Shown piece after piece: positions 35,198 through 45,306 of a DNA stretch of 64,000 nt. Every line of letters begins with the position of its first letter. The stretch's first letter is position 1. The stretch is taken from NCBI GenBank assembly GCA_964484125.1, contig CAZAEK010000010.1:1-64000 (forward strand), in the 5' to 3' direction. The translations under genes and the position numbers were made by a program. This stretch comes from DSSM01 sp964484125. GTDB taxonomy: Bacteria; Bacteroidota; Ignavibacteria; Tepidaquicellales; Tepidaquicellaceae. The notes beneath the pieces are model-generated. The model ran no database searches and was not told where the DNA came from. It was given only the letters and a program-made list of their open reading frames with translations.

Positions 35198-37423
35198 ATG
35201 AAAAAATCAAAAATTAAACTTTTATTTGCTATAATTTTTTACTTTATATTTTCTAACCCAACAATTGCACAGGATTGGCAAAGCTGGAAATTTGTTCATC
35301 CTGTTCCACAATCAAATAACCTTAGAAAAATAAAAGCTTTAGATGTAAATACATGGTTTGCGGTGGGTGGAAACGGAACATATATGAAAACTACAAATGC
35401 AGGAGTAAACTGGTATTTTCATCATCAGGCAGGGAAGTTTAATTCTGTTCAGGCGACAACTTTTGTTTATGATATGTGGTTCTTTAATTCCAATACAGGC
35501 ATTGTTGTCGGAGACCAGGGATATATTGGAAGAACTACAGACGGCGGCATTACATTTGATTCTGTCGGGGTTGGGCTGATACCGGCAAATTCAAGGTGCT
35601 GGGCGGTGTGGTTTGCAAATGCAAATACTGGTTTCATCGGGGCAGGAAGTCAGACTGCATTTAGCAGCAATATATTAAAAACAACAAATGGTGGATTAAA
35701 CTGGACTAATGTTTATAGCTCTGCATCTAATTATCTTTATAATATATCCGGATACGATGAAAATAATATAATGGGCTCTATGTCAAACGGAACATTAATA
35801 AGAACTACAAACGGCGGCACTAACTGGATAGAAACACAAAATGCTCTTACTCCATTTATTTATAACATTTCTTTTTTAAATTCAAATACCGGCTTTGCAG
35901 TCGGAGGTAATGGATATATTAGCAGAACTACAAACGGAGGTCTTAACTGGGATTCTGTTGCTTCTCCTCAAACTAACTGGTCTTTTTTTCAGGTTAAAAT
36001 TGTCTCCTCTTCTGAAATTTATGTTGTTGGCGACCCGCTTTATCTTTATAAAACAACAGACCTGGGAAATTCCTGGACTTCATTACAGATTTCCGTCCCC
36101 AATATAAATACTTATATTTGGTATAGCGTAGAAAAAGCAGGAACAGATTTAATTATATCCGGTGACTACGGAGTTGTTGCAAAATCTTCAAATGGTGGAA
36201 GCACGTGGACTTCAAACAACACTCAATACAATACTCAGATTATTAACGGAATATTTTCTATACCAGGTACAGGAAAAATCTGGTTTGCGGGAAGACCTTC
36301 TTCAGCAGGTAAGCAGATACTATTTACCTCTAATAACGGAAATAACTGGATACCAATGGGAACTGGGAGCACGGAAGAATTTTTTGCAATTTCAATGATT
36401 AACAGCAATACCGGTTATGTCTCAGCAAATAACAGTAAAGTTTTTAAAACAACTGACGGCGGAAATAACTGGGTCTTGATGACACAGCCCTCCGGCTCAA
36501 ATTACAGTTTATATAGTATGGAATTTGTAAACGAAAACACAGGATGGGTATGTGTTAATTATACTACAATATCTGGTGGAAATGTTTTTAAAACAACAAA
36601 CGGAGGTGTAAACTGGACTCAGTATAATCTCGCAGTTACTAATCCCGGCTCAATTATGTCTTGCGATTTCATAAATGAAAACACAGGTTTTGTGTCGCTT
36701 AACAGTTCCAACAAACCCGTTTATAAAACAACAGATGGGGGATTAAACTGGACTCCTTATACAACCGGTCTCACGGGTTTGATTTATAAAGTAAGAGCAC
36801 TTGATTCTAACATCGTATTTGCAGTTACAAGCGCTGGTACGAGCAGAGTTGCTAAATCAACAAATGGTGGTATTAACTGGGTATCAATTACTGTTCCGGT
36901 TGTAGCTGACTATAAAAGCATTGATTTCAAGGATGCGAACACCGGATATATTTGCGGTAATAGCTCGACAGTAGTAAGCAGAACAACTGACGGTGGAACA
37001 ACCTGGACTTTCCAGAATGTTCATACTATTACTACAGGAAATGTATTCGTTACTTCCGGCGATACGGCTTTTGTGACAGGTGGTATTACTTCAATATTAA
37101 GGGCAGCAGGCAGCAGTTTAACCGGAGTTAAATATAACGGCAATATTATTCCTGAAGGTTTTGAGCTAAAACAAAACTACCCTAATCCTTTTAATCCTAC
37201 AACCACGATAGAATTTAATCTTCCTGAACAGAGTCTGGTATCATTGAAAATTTTTGATATTTCCGGGAGAGAAATTGAATCCGGAATAAAGAACCTGTAT
37301 CTGAACCCCGGAAATTTTAAATTGAATTTCAACGGCAGGGAATACTCCAGTGGTGTTTATTTCTATTCACTTATTGTAAACAACAAAATAATCTCTTCAA
37401 AAAAAATGATTCTGATAAAATAA
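35198..37423 (+). CDS. Ycf48-like propeller protein with T9SS sorting domain (copy 1)
   Basis: A 741-residue exported protein. A signal peptide (about 1-24, 'PTIAQ') is followed by about 14 repeats built on 'KTTNGG.NW' plus 'F.N.NTGF..G' (Ycf48/HCF136-like propeller units, enough for two propellers). The C-terminal sorting domain starts near residue 650 with 'FELKQNYPNPFNPTTTIEFNLP' and ends 'SSKKMILIK'. It is delivered to the surface by the type IX system. It is probably a structural or binding protein; the photosystem role of plant HCF136 does not transfer. It is paralogous to the next gene, 28 bases downstream, which has exactly the same length. Confidence 0.9.
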   Translation: MKKSKIKLLFAIIFYFIFSNPTIAQDWQSWKFVHPVPQSNNLRKIKALDVNTWFAVGGNGTYMKTTNAGVNWYFHHQAGKFNSVQATTFVYDMWFFNSNTGIVVGDQGYIGRTTDGGITFDSVGVGLIPANSRCWAVWFANANTGFIGAGSQTAFSSNILKTTNGGLNWTNVYSSASNYLYNISGYDENNIMGSMSNGTLIRTTNGGTNWIETQNALTPFIYNISFLNSNTGFAVGGNGYISRTTNGGLNWDSVASPQTNWSFFQVKIVSSSEIYVVGDPLYLYKTTDLGNSWTSLQISVPNINTYIWYSVEKAGTDLIISGDYGVVAKSSNGGSTWTSNNTQYNTQIINGIFSIPGTGKIWFAGRPSSAGKQILFTSNNGNNWIPMGTGSTEEFFAISMINSNTGYVSANNSKVFKTTDGGNNWVLMTQPSGSNYSLYSMEFVNENTGWVCVNYTTISGGNVFKTTNGGVNWTQYNLAVTNPGSIMSCDFINENTGFVSLNSSNKPVYKTTDGGLNWTPYTTGLTGLIYKVRALDSNIVFAVTSAGTSRVAKSTNGGINWVSITVPVVADYKSIDFKDANTGYICGNSSTVVSRTTDGGTTWTFQNVHTITTGNVFVTSGDTAFVTGGITSILRAAGSSLTGVKYNGNIIPEGFELKQNYPNPFNPTTTIEFNLPEQSLVSLKIFDISGREIESGIKNLYLNPGNFKLNFNGREYSSGVYFYSLIVNNKIISSKKMILIK

Positions 37424-37451
37424 ATTTTTCTAATTAATAGTAAAAAATAAA

Positions 37452-39677
37452 ATGAAAAAAATCCTAACTTTTGTTTTTGTTCTTATTTCGGTAGTATATT
37501 TTACCGACTCATTTTCTCAGTCATCTCCTGAATGGAAATGGATTCATCCAAAACCACAAGGACAATATCTGAGATGGTTTAAAATGATTGATGCAAATAA
37601 CTGGTTTGCTGCAGGTGATTATGGAATTTTTATGAAAACAACAAATGCTGGTGTCAATTGGAAAGTATCAACTGCCGGTTACCCAAGTACTTTATATCCT
37701 AATGCAGGTATTTATCAGAATAATCTTACCGGATATTTCTTTGATGCTAATACGGGCTTTCTCGGAGTTCAGTCAGTCAGAGGAATTGCAAAGACTACAA
37801 ACGGTGGTATGTCTTTTGATACGATTCAAATTCTTGCATCCGGCTCGGGCTGGACATACGGTTTTCATTTCATTAATACTTCGACAGGTTATCTGGCAGG
37901 TAATACAGGTTTTAAACTGATGAAAACTACAAACGGCGGAATGAACTGGAATTTTGTACCCGGCGTTTCGAGTGTAACTTATTATTCGGTTTATGCTTCT
38001 GATACAAACAATATTATCGCTACTTCATCTTCGGGAAATGTTTATATCACTACTAATGCAGGTCTTAACTGGACAATTTCTAATGTAGGCACCACAAATA
38101 CACTCTACGGCTCAAAGTTTATTAATGCTTCGACAGGTTATGTTTGCGGCTCAAGCGGTTTGTTCAGATATACAACAAATGGAGGGGTAAACTGGACAGG
38201 AACAAATCCACCAACAACTGCTTCACTTTATTCAATTGTAGTCGAAGGAAGTGATGTTTATGTTTCCGGATATACTTCTTCAACACAGGATTTATTTAAA
38301 ACTACAGACAATGGTACAACATGGACTACTATTTCTTACGCAGGCGCTTCAACAATTACAAATTTCAATGCTTATAGTTTTGATAAGAACGGAAATAATA
38401 TGATGGTGATTGGAACTTATGGCGAAATGATTAAATCTTCAAACGGCGGGGCAAACTGGAACAGTATAATGTACAGAAAATCATTGGCAAATATGGTAAG
38501 TCTTTATGCCAACAATTCTGGAAAAGTAATACCTATAGGCACAAATGTATTTTCAACAGACGCAGTTATATATTCTAATGATGGCGGCAATACCTGGGAA
38601 AGTTCCAATCTTTTTACATATCAAAACCTTTCTCACATTGATATGTTAAACTCGAATACAGGTTGGATATCAGGAAGATATGGAACATTTTATAAAACAA
38701 CTAATGGTGCAGTATCGTGGGATACAAGTATGAGTAACAATCCTGTTCTTGCTCCTTATTTTGGAAATGGAGTATGCTTTGTAAATGAGACTACCGGCTG
38801 GATTGTCGGAGGCCTTCCGGGTATTGGCGGAGTTACAAAAATTTTCAAAACCACAAACGGCGGAACAAATTGGTTTGAGCAAACATCTGCAAATTCAGGT
38901 CCTATTGGCGTGAAGATTGATATGTTAAATTCCAATACAGGATATATGACACATTCAACTGGAGTACAAAAAACTACAAACGGCGGTGATAACTGGATTC
39001 TTACTGCATTGCCAGGACCTACGAATGTAACTTATACACCTATTAAAACACTAGATTCATTAACAGTATATGTCGGAGGCAGTAATACACAGGTTTACGG
39101 AACTACAAACGGCGGAGTTAGCTGGGACTCTTTAAATTTCCCGGTAAAAGCCGGTTCAATTTTTGGAACAGATTGGTATGACAAAAATAACGGTGTAGCA
39201 GGTGCTGTTATAGGTGTAGTCGGAATTACAACAAACCGCGGTGCTTCCTGGCAGATTTATAACACAGGCGGATATACAACTTATGACGTAAAAATGGTTC
39301 ATCCTGATACTGTATATGCAATTTCAGGAAACACATTCGGTGCTCAGGTATTTAAGTATGTAAAAGGGTTCACGACAGGTGGTTTTACTTATGAAACATC
39401 AATTCCTGAAAATTATTCCTTAAAACAAAATTATCCGAATCCATTTAATCCGGTTACAACAATTGAGTTTAATCTTCCTGCTTCAGGAGTAGTTTCACTG
39501 AAAATATATGACATCGCCGGAAGAGAATATACATCTGAAATCAGCGGAATGAATTTGAATGCCGGAACTTATAAAATGAACTTCAACGGCTCAAATTTAT
39601 CAAGCGGTGTCTATTTCTATTCTCTTGTAGTTAACGGAAAAGTAATTAACACTAAGAAAATGATTCTTGTAAAATAA
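37452..39677 (+). CDS. Ycf48-like propeller protein with T9SS sorting domain (copy 2)
   Basis: The tandem paralogue of the preceding gene, also 741 residues. It has a signal peptide (about 1-22, 'TDSFSQ'), the same opening 'WKWIHPKPQGQYLRWFKMID' (compare 'WKFVHPVPQSNNLRKIKALD' in copy 1), about 14 'KTTNGG.NW' blades and a C-terminal domain 'YSLKQNYPNPFNPVTTIEFNLP'...'NTKKMILVK'. The two C-terminal domains are closer to each other than the blades are. A good terminator follows 35 bases after the stop, so the unit may run from about 34.5 to 39.7 kb. Confidence 0.9.
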   Translation: MKKILTFVFVLISVVYFTDSFSQSSPEWKWIHPKPQGQYLRWFKMIDANNWFAAGDYGIFMKTTNAGVNWKVSTAGYPSTLYPNAGIYQNNLTGYFFDANTGFLGVQSVRGIAKTTNGGMSFDTIQILASGSGWTYGFHFINTSTGYLAGNTGFKLMKTTNGGMNWNFVPGVSSVTYYSVYASDTNNIIATSSSGNVYITTNAGLNWTISNVGTTNTLYGSKFINASTGYVCGSSGLFRYTTNGGVNWTGTNPPTTASLYSIVVEGSDVYVSGYTSSTQDLFKTTDNGTTWTTISYAGASTITNFNAYSFDKNGNNMMVIGTYGEMIKSSNGGANWNSIMYRKSLANMVSLYANNSGKVIPIGTNVFSTDAVIYSNDGGNTWESSNLFTYQNLSHIDMLNSNTGWISGRYGTFYKTTNGAVSWDTSMSNNPVLAPYFGNGVCFVNETTGWIVGGLPGIGGVTKIFKTTNGGTNWFEQTSANSGPIGVKIDMLNSNTGYMTHSTGVQKTTNGGDNWILTALPGPTNVTYTPIKTLDSLTVYVGGSNTQVYGTTNGGVSWDSLNFPVKAGSIFGTDWYDKNNGVAGAVIGVVGITTNRGASWQIYNTGGYTTYDVKMVHPDTVYAISGNTFGAQVFKYVKGFTTGGFTYETSIPENYSLKQNYPNPFNPVTTIEFNLPASGVVSLKIYDIAGREYTSEISGMNLNAGTYKMNFNGSNLSSGVYFYSLVVNGKVINTKKMILVK

Positions 39678-39709
39678 GTTCATTTAATCCCCTAAATCTC
39701 AACGCAAAA

Positions 39710-39741
39710 ATGCCGGTAGGATTTATCTTACCGGCTTTTTA
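39710..39741 (+). terminator. Rho-independent terminator
   Basis: GCCGGTAGG (39712-39720) pairs with CTTACCGGC (39727-39735, one G-T) around a short A/T loop and is followed by five T. It closes the tandem propeller unit. Confidence 0.88.
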
Positions 39742-39746
39742 GTAGA

Positions 39747-39782
39747 AAGTTTATCAAGTTAGTAAAGTTTGTCAAGTTTGTA
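39747..39782 (+). repeat. 9-bp-period tandem array (AAGTTTRTM)
   Basis: Four consecutive units: AAGTTTATC, AAGTTAGTA, AAGTTTGTC, AAGTTTGTA. The array sits between the propeller terminator and the stop codon of the minus-strand gene, whose TAG (39784-39786) is one base beyond the last unit. Confidence 0.9.
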
Positions 39783-39783
39783 G

Positions 39784-41007
39784 CTAAAATGGCTTAATCC
39801 TGAAAGTTCTTTTATCGGAGAATAAAATTGCTTTGAAGCCAAGGTCGTTTGCAAAAACCCTTGGCTTTGTATAATCATCGGTTGAAATATACGGAATATA
39901 TTTTGCAACTGACCAACTGTACTCGTTCCCGGAAAGTGTTCCGCTAGAATATCCAAGCGGAGACGGGATATTTTTGTCTCTTGTTACAATATAAAAATCT
40001 CCGACAGGGTCGTAAGCATGAAAGTGAACTACATAAATACCAGTACCTGAACCCCATTCATAAGAAAAAATTGTATTAGTGCTTACTCCCCAGTATTTAT
40101 CCTGCGGGGCATCAAGATATGGCAGGTCGTAACTTTCGATGTTTAATGATGAACCCGGATATGAATATGTGTATGAAATAAATCCTGAACCGTCTGAACG
40201 AAATGCTTCACCTGAAATTTTTAATCTGTAGCCAAGAGAAAGATTTGTCGGAACATTTACCTTAGTAGAAATTATATTACCCTCTGTTTGATTTATTATA
40301 ATTTGTGCGTTGCGGTGCAGAGAAAGGAAATCCGTATAGACCTTAAACCCTTTGCTTTCATAATCAGATGCAGACGGCAAATATACCGTTATATTTGATG
40401 TTCCGGGATTCTGATATACAAGCGACGAATCAAAAATTACACTCATTGGATACTGCCCTTTGGTTACAGTTATTGTTCTCTCTCCGTATTTCTCATATCC
40501 CTTTGAAGTTCTTTCTAAATATATTACACGTCCGTTTATGTAATCCGATTTTGAAGGCCAGTCAACCGTTAATATTTTTGATGTTTCTCCCGAACTCATA
40601 TAAACATCCTGAGAGTAAAATATGTCATCGCTAATAAATTTTATAATTGCGTTCCTGCCGTTTGGAATTGGGTTTGTAATAACTTTTACAACTTCTGTGT
40701 TAGTGTATCTTGTTGATTTTGAGCCGAAGAAAATAAGTTCAGGGTCTTTTCTGCTAAGTGAAGAATAAAATACCGCATTATTGTTTGAGGCATCGTAAAT
40801 GGTCAGGTTGTACGGAAGACTTCCGGCAGATGCCTTAAAATATCCGTCGTTATCTGTAACCGCTGTTCCACCGTTTGAAATGTATATTGAAAGCTTAGGC
40901 ACAGGAAAATTTCTTTCGTCTAATACTCTTCCCTGAATATTATGCTGAGATTGGACAATTGAGCTTGCCGAAAATATTAATAAAAAAATTATGACTGCTT
41001 TTTTCAT
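39784..41007 (-). CDS. Secreted protein with carboxypeptidase-regulatory-like domain
   Basis: A 407-residue protein with a signal peptide (about 1-20, 'SSIVQSQ') and an N-terminal carboxypeptidase-regulatory-like beta-sandwich (about 23-90, 'IQGRVLDERNFPVPKLSIYI..GTAVTDNDGYFKA'). The remainder is beta-rich with no domain I recognise and no sorting domain or lipobox. The N-terminal sandwich is usually an adhesion or spacer module in Bacteroidota surface proteins. It lies downstream of uvrB on the same strand but is separated by a repeat array, so it is probably a separate unit. Confidence 0.78.
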   Translation of the reverse strand: MKKAVIIFLLIFSASSIVQSQHNIQGRVLDERNFPVPKLSIYISNGGTAVTDNDGYFKASAGSLPYNLTIYDASNNNAVFYSSLSRKDPELIFFGSKSTRYTNTEVVKVITNPIPNGRNAIIKFISDDIFYSQDVYMSSGETSKILTVDWPSKSDYINGRVIYLERTSKGYEKYGERTITVTKGQYPMSVIFDSSLVYQNPGTSNITVYLPSASDYESKGFKVYTDFLSLHRNAQIIINQTEGNIISTKVNVPTNLSLGYRLKISGEAFRSDGSGFISYTYSYPGSSLNIESYDLPYLDAPQDKYWGVSTNTIFSYEWGSGTGIYVVHFHAYDPVGDFYIVTRDKNIPSPLGYSSGTLSGNEYSWSVAKYIPYISTDDYTKPRVFANDLGFKAILFSDKRTFRIKPF

Positions 41008-41017
41008 TTGTTATATT

Positions 41018-41107
41018 TTAAACTTTATAAACTTTTTAACTTGAAATTTATCCCAATTTATCGGGAAACTTTATGAACTTTACGAACTTTATGAACTTTA
41101 CAAACTG
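41018..41107 (-). repeat. 9-bp-period tandem array reaching into uvrB
   Basis: On the plus strand the units read (A)AACTTTA, TGAACTTTA, CGAACTTTA, TGAACTTTA, CAAACTG (41066-41107). A second patch (41018-41040, AAACTTTATAAACTTTTTAAC) lies beyond a TCCCAATTTATCGGGA inverted repeat (41050-41065). The right end lies inside uvrB: the final Ser and Leu codons and the TAA (41098-41100) are repeat sequence. Confidence 0.88.
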
Positions 41108-43128
41108 TTTAGCCGGTTTATCTCATCTCTCAACTCAGCCGCTCTCTCAAACTCAAGATCCTTTGCCGCATTCACCATCTCCTGACGCAACTGTTCAAGC
41201 AACTCTTCCTTTTCTTTGTCACTTATTTTCTTAAATATCGGCTCATTTATTATACTTACAGGACTTTTCTTTCCCGTTTTATCTGAACTCTTTTTGTAAT
41301 CAGTTTTTGATTTCGAATCTGCCACAATTGTCGTCTGCATAATTTCTTCATACGTCTTGTAAATAGTTTTCGGCTCAATACCATGCTCTTTATTATACTG
41401 TTCCTGGATTTTTCTTCTTCTTGATGTTTCTTTTATTACTCTATCCATTGAGTCTGTAACTTTATCGGCATACATTATTACAAGTCCGTTTGCATTTCTG
41501 GCTGTTCTTCCTGCAGTCTGCAATAGAGATTTTTCTGACCTGAGAAATCCTTCCTTATCTGCATCAAGAATTGCAACAAGTGAAACTTCCGGCAAATCAA
41601 GTCCTTCCCTCAGAAGATTTACTCCTACAAGTACATCGAAATCACCAAGACGCAAACCCCTTAAAATATCAACCCTGTCAAGCGAATCTACTTCACTGTG
41701 CATATATTTTACTCTCACACCTATACCAGATAGATAATCAGTTAAATCTTCACTCATTCGTTTCGTAAGGGTTGTTACTAATACGCGCTCTTTCCTTTCT
41801 GCTCTTTTTCTAATCTCATTAATCAAATCATCAATCTGATTTTTAACAGGTCTCACCTGTATCTCCGGGTCAAGCAATCCGGTTGGACGTATAATCTGCT
41901 CTACAAATGAACCTCCTGATTTTTCCAGTTCGTAATTACCAGGTGTTGCACTTACAAAAATTACCTGATTTATTGACGCTTCCCATTCTTCAAATTTCAT
42001 AGGTCTGTTATCAAGTGCAGAGGGCAGTCTGAATCCATGTTCAACAAGTGTAACTTTACGAAACCTGTCACCGTTATACATTGCTCTTATCTGAGGAACT
42101 GTTACATGAGATTCATCTACAATTAAAACAAAATCTTTCGGAAAATAGTCTATCAGACACGACGGTCTTGAACCCGGAGGTCTGCCATCTATATGTCTTG
42201 AATAATTTTCTATACCTGAGCAATATCCAACCTCAAGTATCATTTCAATATCAAACATTGTTCTCTGCTCAAGTCTTTGTGCTTCAATTAATTTTCCTTC
42301 CGATTGAAGATAAGTTACTCTTTCATCAAGTTCCTTTTTAATGCTTTCTATAGCCGCTTCCATTTTTTCCGGATTGGTAACAAAATATTTTGCCGGATAT
42401 AAAGCTATACTTTCATCAGTACCGATAACCTTACCGTCTATCACGTTAAAATAACTTAACCTTTCAATTTCATTGTCAAACATTTCAATTCTTATTCCTG
42501 TCTCGTCTTCGTATGCAGGAATTATTTCAACAGTATCTCCACGCACCCTGAAATTGCCTCGTTTAAATTCCGAATCGTTCCGCATATAATGAATATCAAC
42601 AAATCTTTTCATTAATGCTTTTCTTGATATCTTCATTCCTTTTTTCATTACAAATACCTGCTCTGCGTATTCTTCCGGAGCACCGATTCCATAAATACAA
42701 CTAACTGATGATACAATTATAACGTCATTTCTTCCTTCTAATATTGCAGCAGTTGCACGTAAACGTAATTTATCAATTTCTTCATTGATTGAAAGGTCTT
42801 TTGCTATATATGTATCTGTAGTCGGAATATATGCTTCCGGCTGATAATAATCATAATATGAAATAAAAAATTCAACCCTGTTTTCAGGGAAAAAGTTTTT
42901 TAATTCTCCATAAAGTTGTGCCGCAAGAGTTTTGTTGTGTGACATTACAAGAACGGGCTTATTTATACGGGCTATTACATTCGAAATGGAAAAAGTTTTT
43001 CCCGAACCGGTAATTCCGAGAAACACCTGAAATTTCTCGCCTCTCATTAAGCCATTTGTAAGTTCTTCTATAGCTTTTGGCTGGTCACCGCGAGGTTCGT
43101 AATTAGAAATTAATTTGTATTTATTCAC
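41098..43128 (-). CDS. uvrB: Excinuclease ABC subunit B
   Basis: This 676-residue protein is UvrB, the damage-verifying helicase-like subunit of nucleotide excision repair. It has Walker A 'GITGSGKT' (about 40-47), the DNA-strand-separating beta-hairpin 'SYYDYYQPEAYIP' (about 92-104), 'DESH', the helicase motif 'QTAGRTARN', and a C-terminal UVR motif ('MVNAAKDLEFERAAELRDEI') that binds UvrC. Length is normal. It is the last gene of a seven-gene minus-strand cluster and its ATG overlaps the previous stop by 4 bases. The extreme C-terminus '...LNSL' is contributed by a 9-bp repeat array. Confidence 0.98.
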   Translation of the reverse strand: MNKYKLISNYEPRGDQPKAIEELTNGLMRGEKFQVFLGITGSGKTFSISNVIARINKPVLVMSHNKTLAAQLYGELKNFFPENRVEFFISYYDYYQPEAYIPTTDTYIAKDLSINEEIDKLRLRATAAILEGRNDVIIVSSVSCIYGIGAPEEYAEQVFVMKKGMKISRKALMKRFVDIHYMRNDSEFKRGNFRVRGDTVEIIPAYEDETGIRIEMFDNEIERLSYFNVIDGKVIGTDESIALYPAKYFVTNPEKMEAAIESIKKELDERVTYLQSEGKLIEAQRLEQRTMFDIEMILEVGYCSGIENYSRHIDGRPPGSRPSCLIDYFPKDFVLIVDESHVTVPQIRAMYNGDRFRKVTLVEHGFRLPSALDNRPMKFEEWEASINQVIFVSATPGNYELEKSGGSFVEQIIRPTGLLDPEIQVRPVKNQIDDLINEIRKRAERKERVLVTTLTKRMSEDLTDYLSGIGVRVKYMHSEVDSLDRVDILRGLRLGDFDVLVGVNLLREGLDLPEVSLVAILDADKEGFLRSEKSLLQTAGRTARNANGLVIMYADKVTDSMDRVIKETSRRRKIQEQYNKEHGIEPKTIYKTYEEIMQTTIVADSKSKTDYKKSSDKTGKKSPVSIINEPIFKKISDKEKEELLEQLRQEMVNAAKDLEFERAAELRDEINRLNSL

Positions 43129-45029
43129 TGTCTGACTTTTTCAAGCAATGAGTTTGCTTTTTCATTATAAGGATTAATTGATAATGTTTTTTCAAGATCG
43201 GTTATTGACTTATCGAAATCATTCAATCTATAATATATCTCAGCTCTTGTAAGATAGGAATCGTCGCTTTCGGGAAAATATTTTATATATTCATTTGCAA
43301 GAGTCAGGGCAGTTGAATATTGCGATTTGCTTATATGGTCATATATTTCAAGTTTGAGAGATCTCTGTTTATCTTTAAGAGATGGTAATGCTTTCTGGAA
43401 ATACACTAAAGATTGATCATAATAACCCATATCAAAAAGTAATCTTGAAATTAAAAGTTGAAGTATATCAGAATTTCTGTCAGTAGAAAACTTCTTTAAT
43501 ACTTTCTGAATTTCCCTGTTTACAAAGTTGGCTTTAGCAGTATCTCTAAGCTTACCTGATTTAGATTTTATTTCAACTACTTCAGAAAAAAGATATTCTG
43601 GAACAATGTCATTCATTAAGTCAATTTTTATTTCAAATTCAGGAGTGAATCTGAAAATTTCTCTTATATTTTTTTTATCTTCATAATATGCTTCTACATA
43701 ATTTTTGAAAAAACTTGCAGGACCAAGCATTAAAGAATTCTTCAGTGCTTTTTTACCTACAACCTTTTCAATTGAAAATGTCATCTGCGTGCCCATTGTA
43801 TGAAATAACAAATTTCCATACATTCCATTGCTCAGGAGAGTATCAATTAATTTTTTATCTTTTCCTTTTTCGATTTCTTTAACAGTTCGCCTGAAATGCA
43901 TAAAATCTTTTTCAAGAAGCGATGACGGTCTGTTTTCAACCGAAAGAGGCGCAATATAATTGAGCATTCCGCCTTCCTGAACTGAATTCATCGCTATAAA
44001 AAGCAATGAATCATTCCCAGTATATAAATGATGAAAAATATTTAAAGTAACCTGTTCACGTCCCTGCCTGAATAATTTTCTTGTTATATATTTTGTGATT
44101 TGCTCATAGTTATCGCCGAAAAATTCAATGTTTACAGGAATTTTATGTCCGTTTGATATTTCCGGGAATAAATTACTACCTATAACAAATTCAACTTCAG
44201 ATGTATAATCAATATATTTCGGAAGAAAAACAAATAAGCGGTTCTGTATATCTATTCTTAGAACATCTTCTTTTGCCTGAATTTTATCCAATACCGAGCG
44301 GATTTTTTCTTTGTACAAAGAAACACCTCCGAGGTCTTTAAAACTTAGCGGAAAAATCCATTTGTATATTGAAAAAAGCGGTGAACTGTTAATTGCATGA
44401 TTTACAATAATTGCAATTGAATCGGGATTATATGTTCCAACTTCTGCCTCATATAATTCTGCAAGATTTTCAATGTCGCTTTCCGTTATTAAACTTTTAT
44501 TAAGCAGGTCAAGTGTTGTTATCGCTTTGCTGTAATCAAACCTCATGTCAATTTTAATACCAGTTGTATCCGCTATATTCAGATGCAATTCTCTGTCGGT
44601 AAATTGTTTACCGCTGAATTCTTCCTTGTTTTTTAGGGCATCAATTAATTCAACAGCATATACAAGTCCGCTTAATGTATTCTGTACGCAAAAATCCCTG
44701 AAAATACTGTCTATTCTGGCTTTGTTTTTTTCCCGGTTTTCGGGCAAATCATATTCTGCTATTCCGGAAATTTTTTTTACATAATTGACAGAGTCAAGCT
44801 GTGAGAGTGCCTTAAATAATATTCTTGCATCACTGATGTTCATTGATGGCATTAATCTTTCCAGTATCGCATTTGCGTCTGCAGTTAAACCATAACCTCC
44901 GTATCTTAGTTCAACCCAATCCCATTCTTTATTAAAATCAAAATCATATTTTGGCTGGGAAATTAACGGCTTGATTGCAAAGGCAAAAATAAAAATTGTA
45001 ACAACGGATTTTTTTAAATGCGTGAACAT
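43125..45029 (-). CDS. Exported protein with C-terminal TPR repeats, function unknown
   Basis: A 634-residue protein with a signal peptide (about 1-24, 'KPLISQ'). Residues 30-520 are a large helical and mixed region I do not recognise. The last 110 residues form two or three TPR units ('GYYDQSLVYFQKALPSLKD', 'NDFDKSITDLEKTLSINPYNEKA'). It is predicted to be periplasmic. It sits between clpS (7 bases upstream) and uvrB (4-base overlap), an arrangement that suggests cotranscription but no shared function that I can see. Confidence 0.8.
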   Translation of the reverse strand: MFTHLKKSVVTIFIFAFAIKPLISQPKYDFDFNKEWDWVELRYGGYGLTADANAILERLMPSMNISDARILFKALSQLDSVNYVKKISGIAEYDLPENREKNKARIDSIFRDFCVQNTLSGLVYAVELIDALKNKEEFSGKQFTDRELHLNIADTTGIKIDMRFDYSKAITTLDLLNKSLITESDIENLAELYEAEVGTYNPDSIAIIVNHAINSSPLFSIYKWIFPLSFKDLGGVSLYKEKIRSVLDKIQAKEDVLRIDIQNRLFVFLPKYIDYTSEVEFVIGSNLFPEISNGHKIPVNIEFFGDNYEQITKYITRKLFRQGREQVTLNIFHHLYTGNDSLLFIAMNSVQEGGMLNYIAPLSVENRPSSLLEKDFMHFRRTVKEIEKGKDKKLIDTLLSNGMYGNLLFHTMGTQMTFSIEKVVGKKALKNSLMLGPASFFKNYVEAYYEDKKNIREIFRFTPEFEIKIDLMNDIVPEYLFSEVVEIKSKSGKLRDTAKANFVNREIQKVLKKFSTDRNSDILQLLISRLLFDMGYYDQSLVYFQKALPSLKDKQRSLKLEIYDHISKSQYSTALTLANEYIKYFPESDDSYLTRAEIYYRLNDFDKSITDLEKTLSINPYNEKANSLLEKVRQ

Positions 45030-45036
45030 CGCTTGT

Positions 45037-45303
45037 TTATTCGATTTTTGTTACAAGGTTTATTTCTTTTAATACATTATCAATAGGAATTAATTCACTC
45101 ATATCTCCGGATTTTACAACCGCTTTTCCGGATGTGTGGGCTATTATTGCAATCTGTTCGCATTGCAATATGTCATATTTTGTTGCTTTCATTAGTTGTA
45201 AAACAACATCATTCCAGTAATGATCCGAATTGAAAAGTATCAGACGTCTTATTACCGGAGTTTCATCTGAGGTAATATTTTTTTCCTGCTCTTTTGTTGA
45301 CAT
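45037..45303 (-). CDS. clpS: ATP-dependent Clp protease adaptor ClpS
   Basis: An 88-residue ClpS that delivers N-degron substrates to a Clp ATPase. After a short flexible N-terminus, the core 'RRLILFNSDHYWNDVVLQLMKATKYDILQCEQIAIIAHTSGKAVV' matches the ClpS fold: the 'NSDH' turn stands where many orthologues have 'NDDxT', and the histidine of 'IAHTSG' is in the usual place of 'xVHxxG'. The N-degron pocket is therefore somewhat altered. Neighbours are PBP4 (3 bases upstream) and an exported TPR protein; no clpA/clpC lies in the window. Confidence 0.85.
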   Translation of the reverse strand: MSTKEQEKNITSDETPVIRRLILFNSDHYWNDVVLQLMKATKYDILQCEQIAIIAHTSGKAVVKSGDMSELIPIDNVLKEINLVTKIE

Positions 45304-45306
45304 ATT

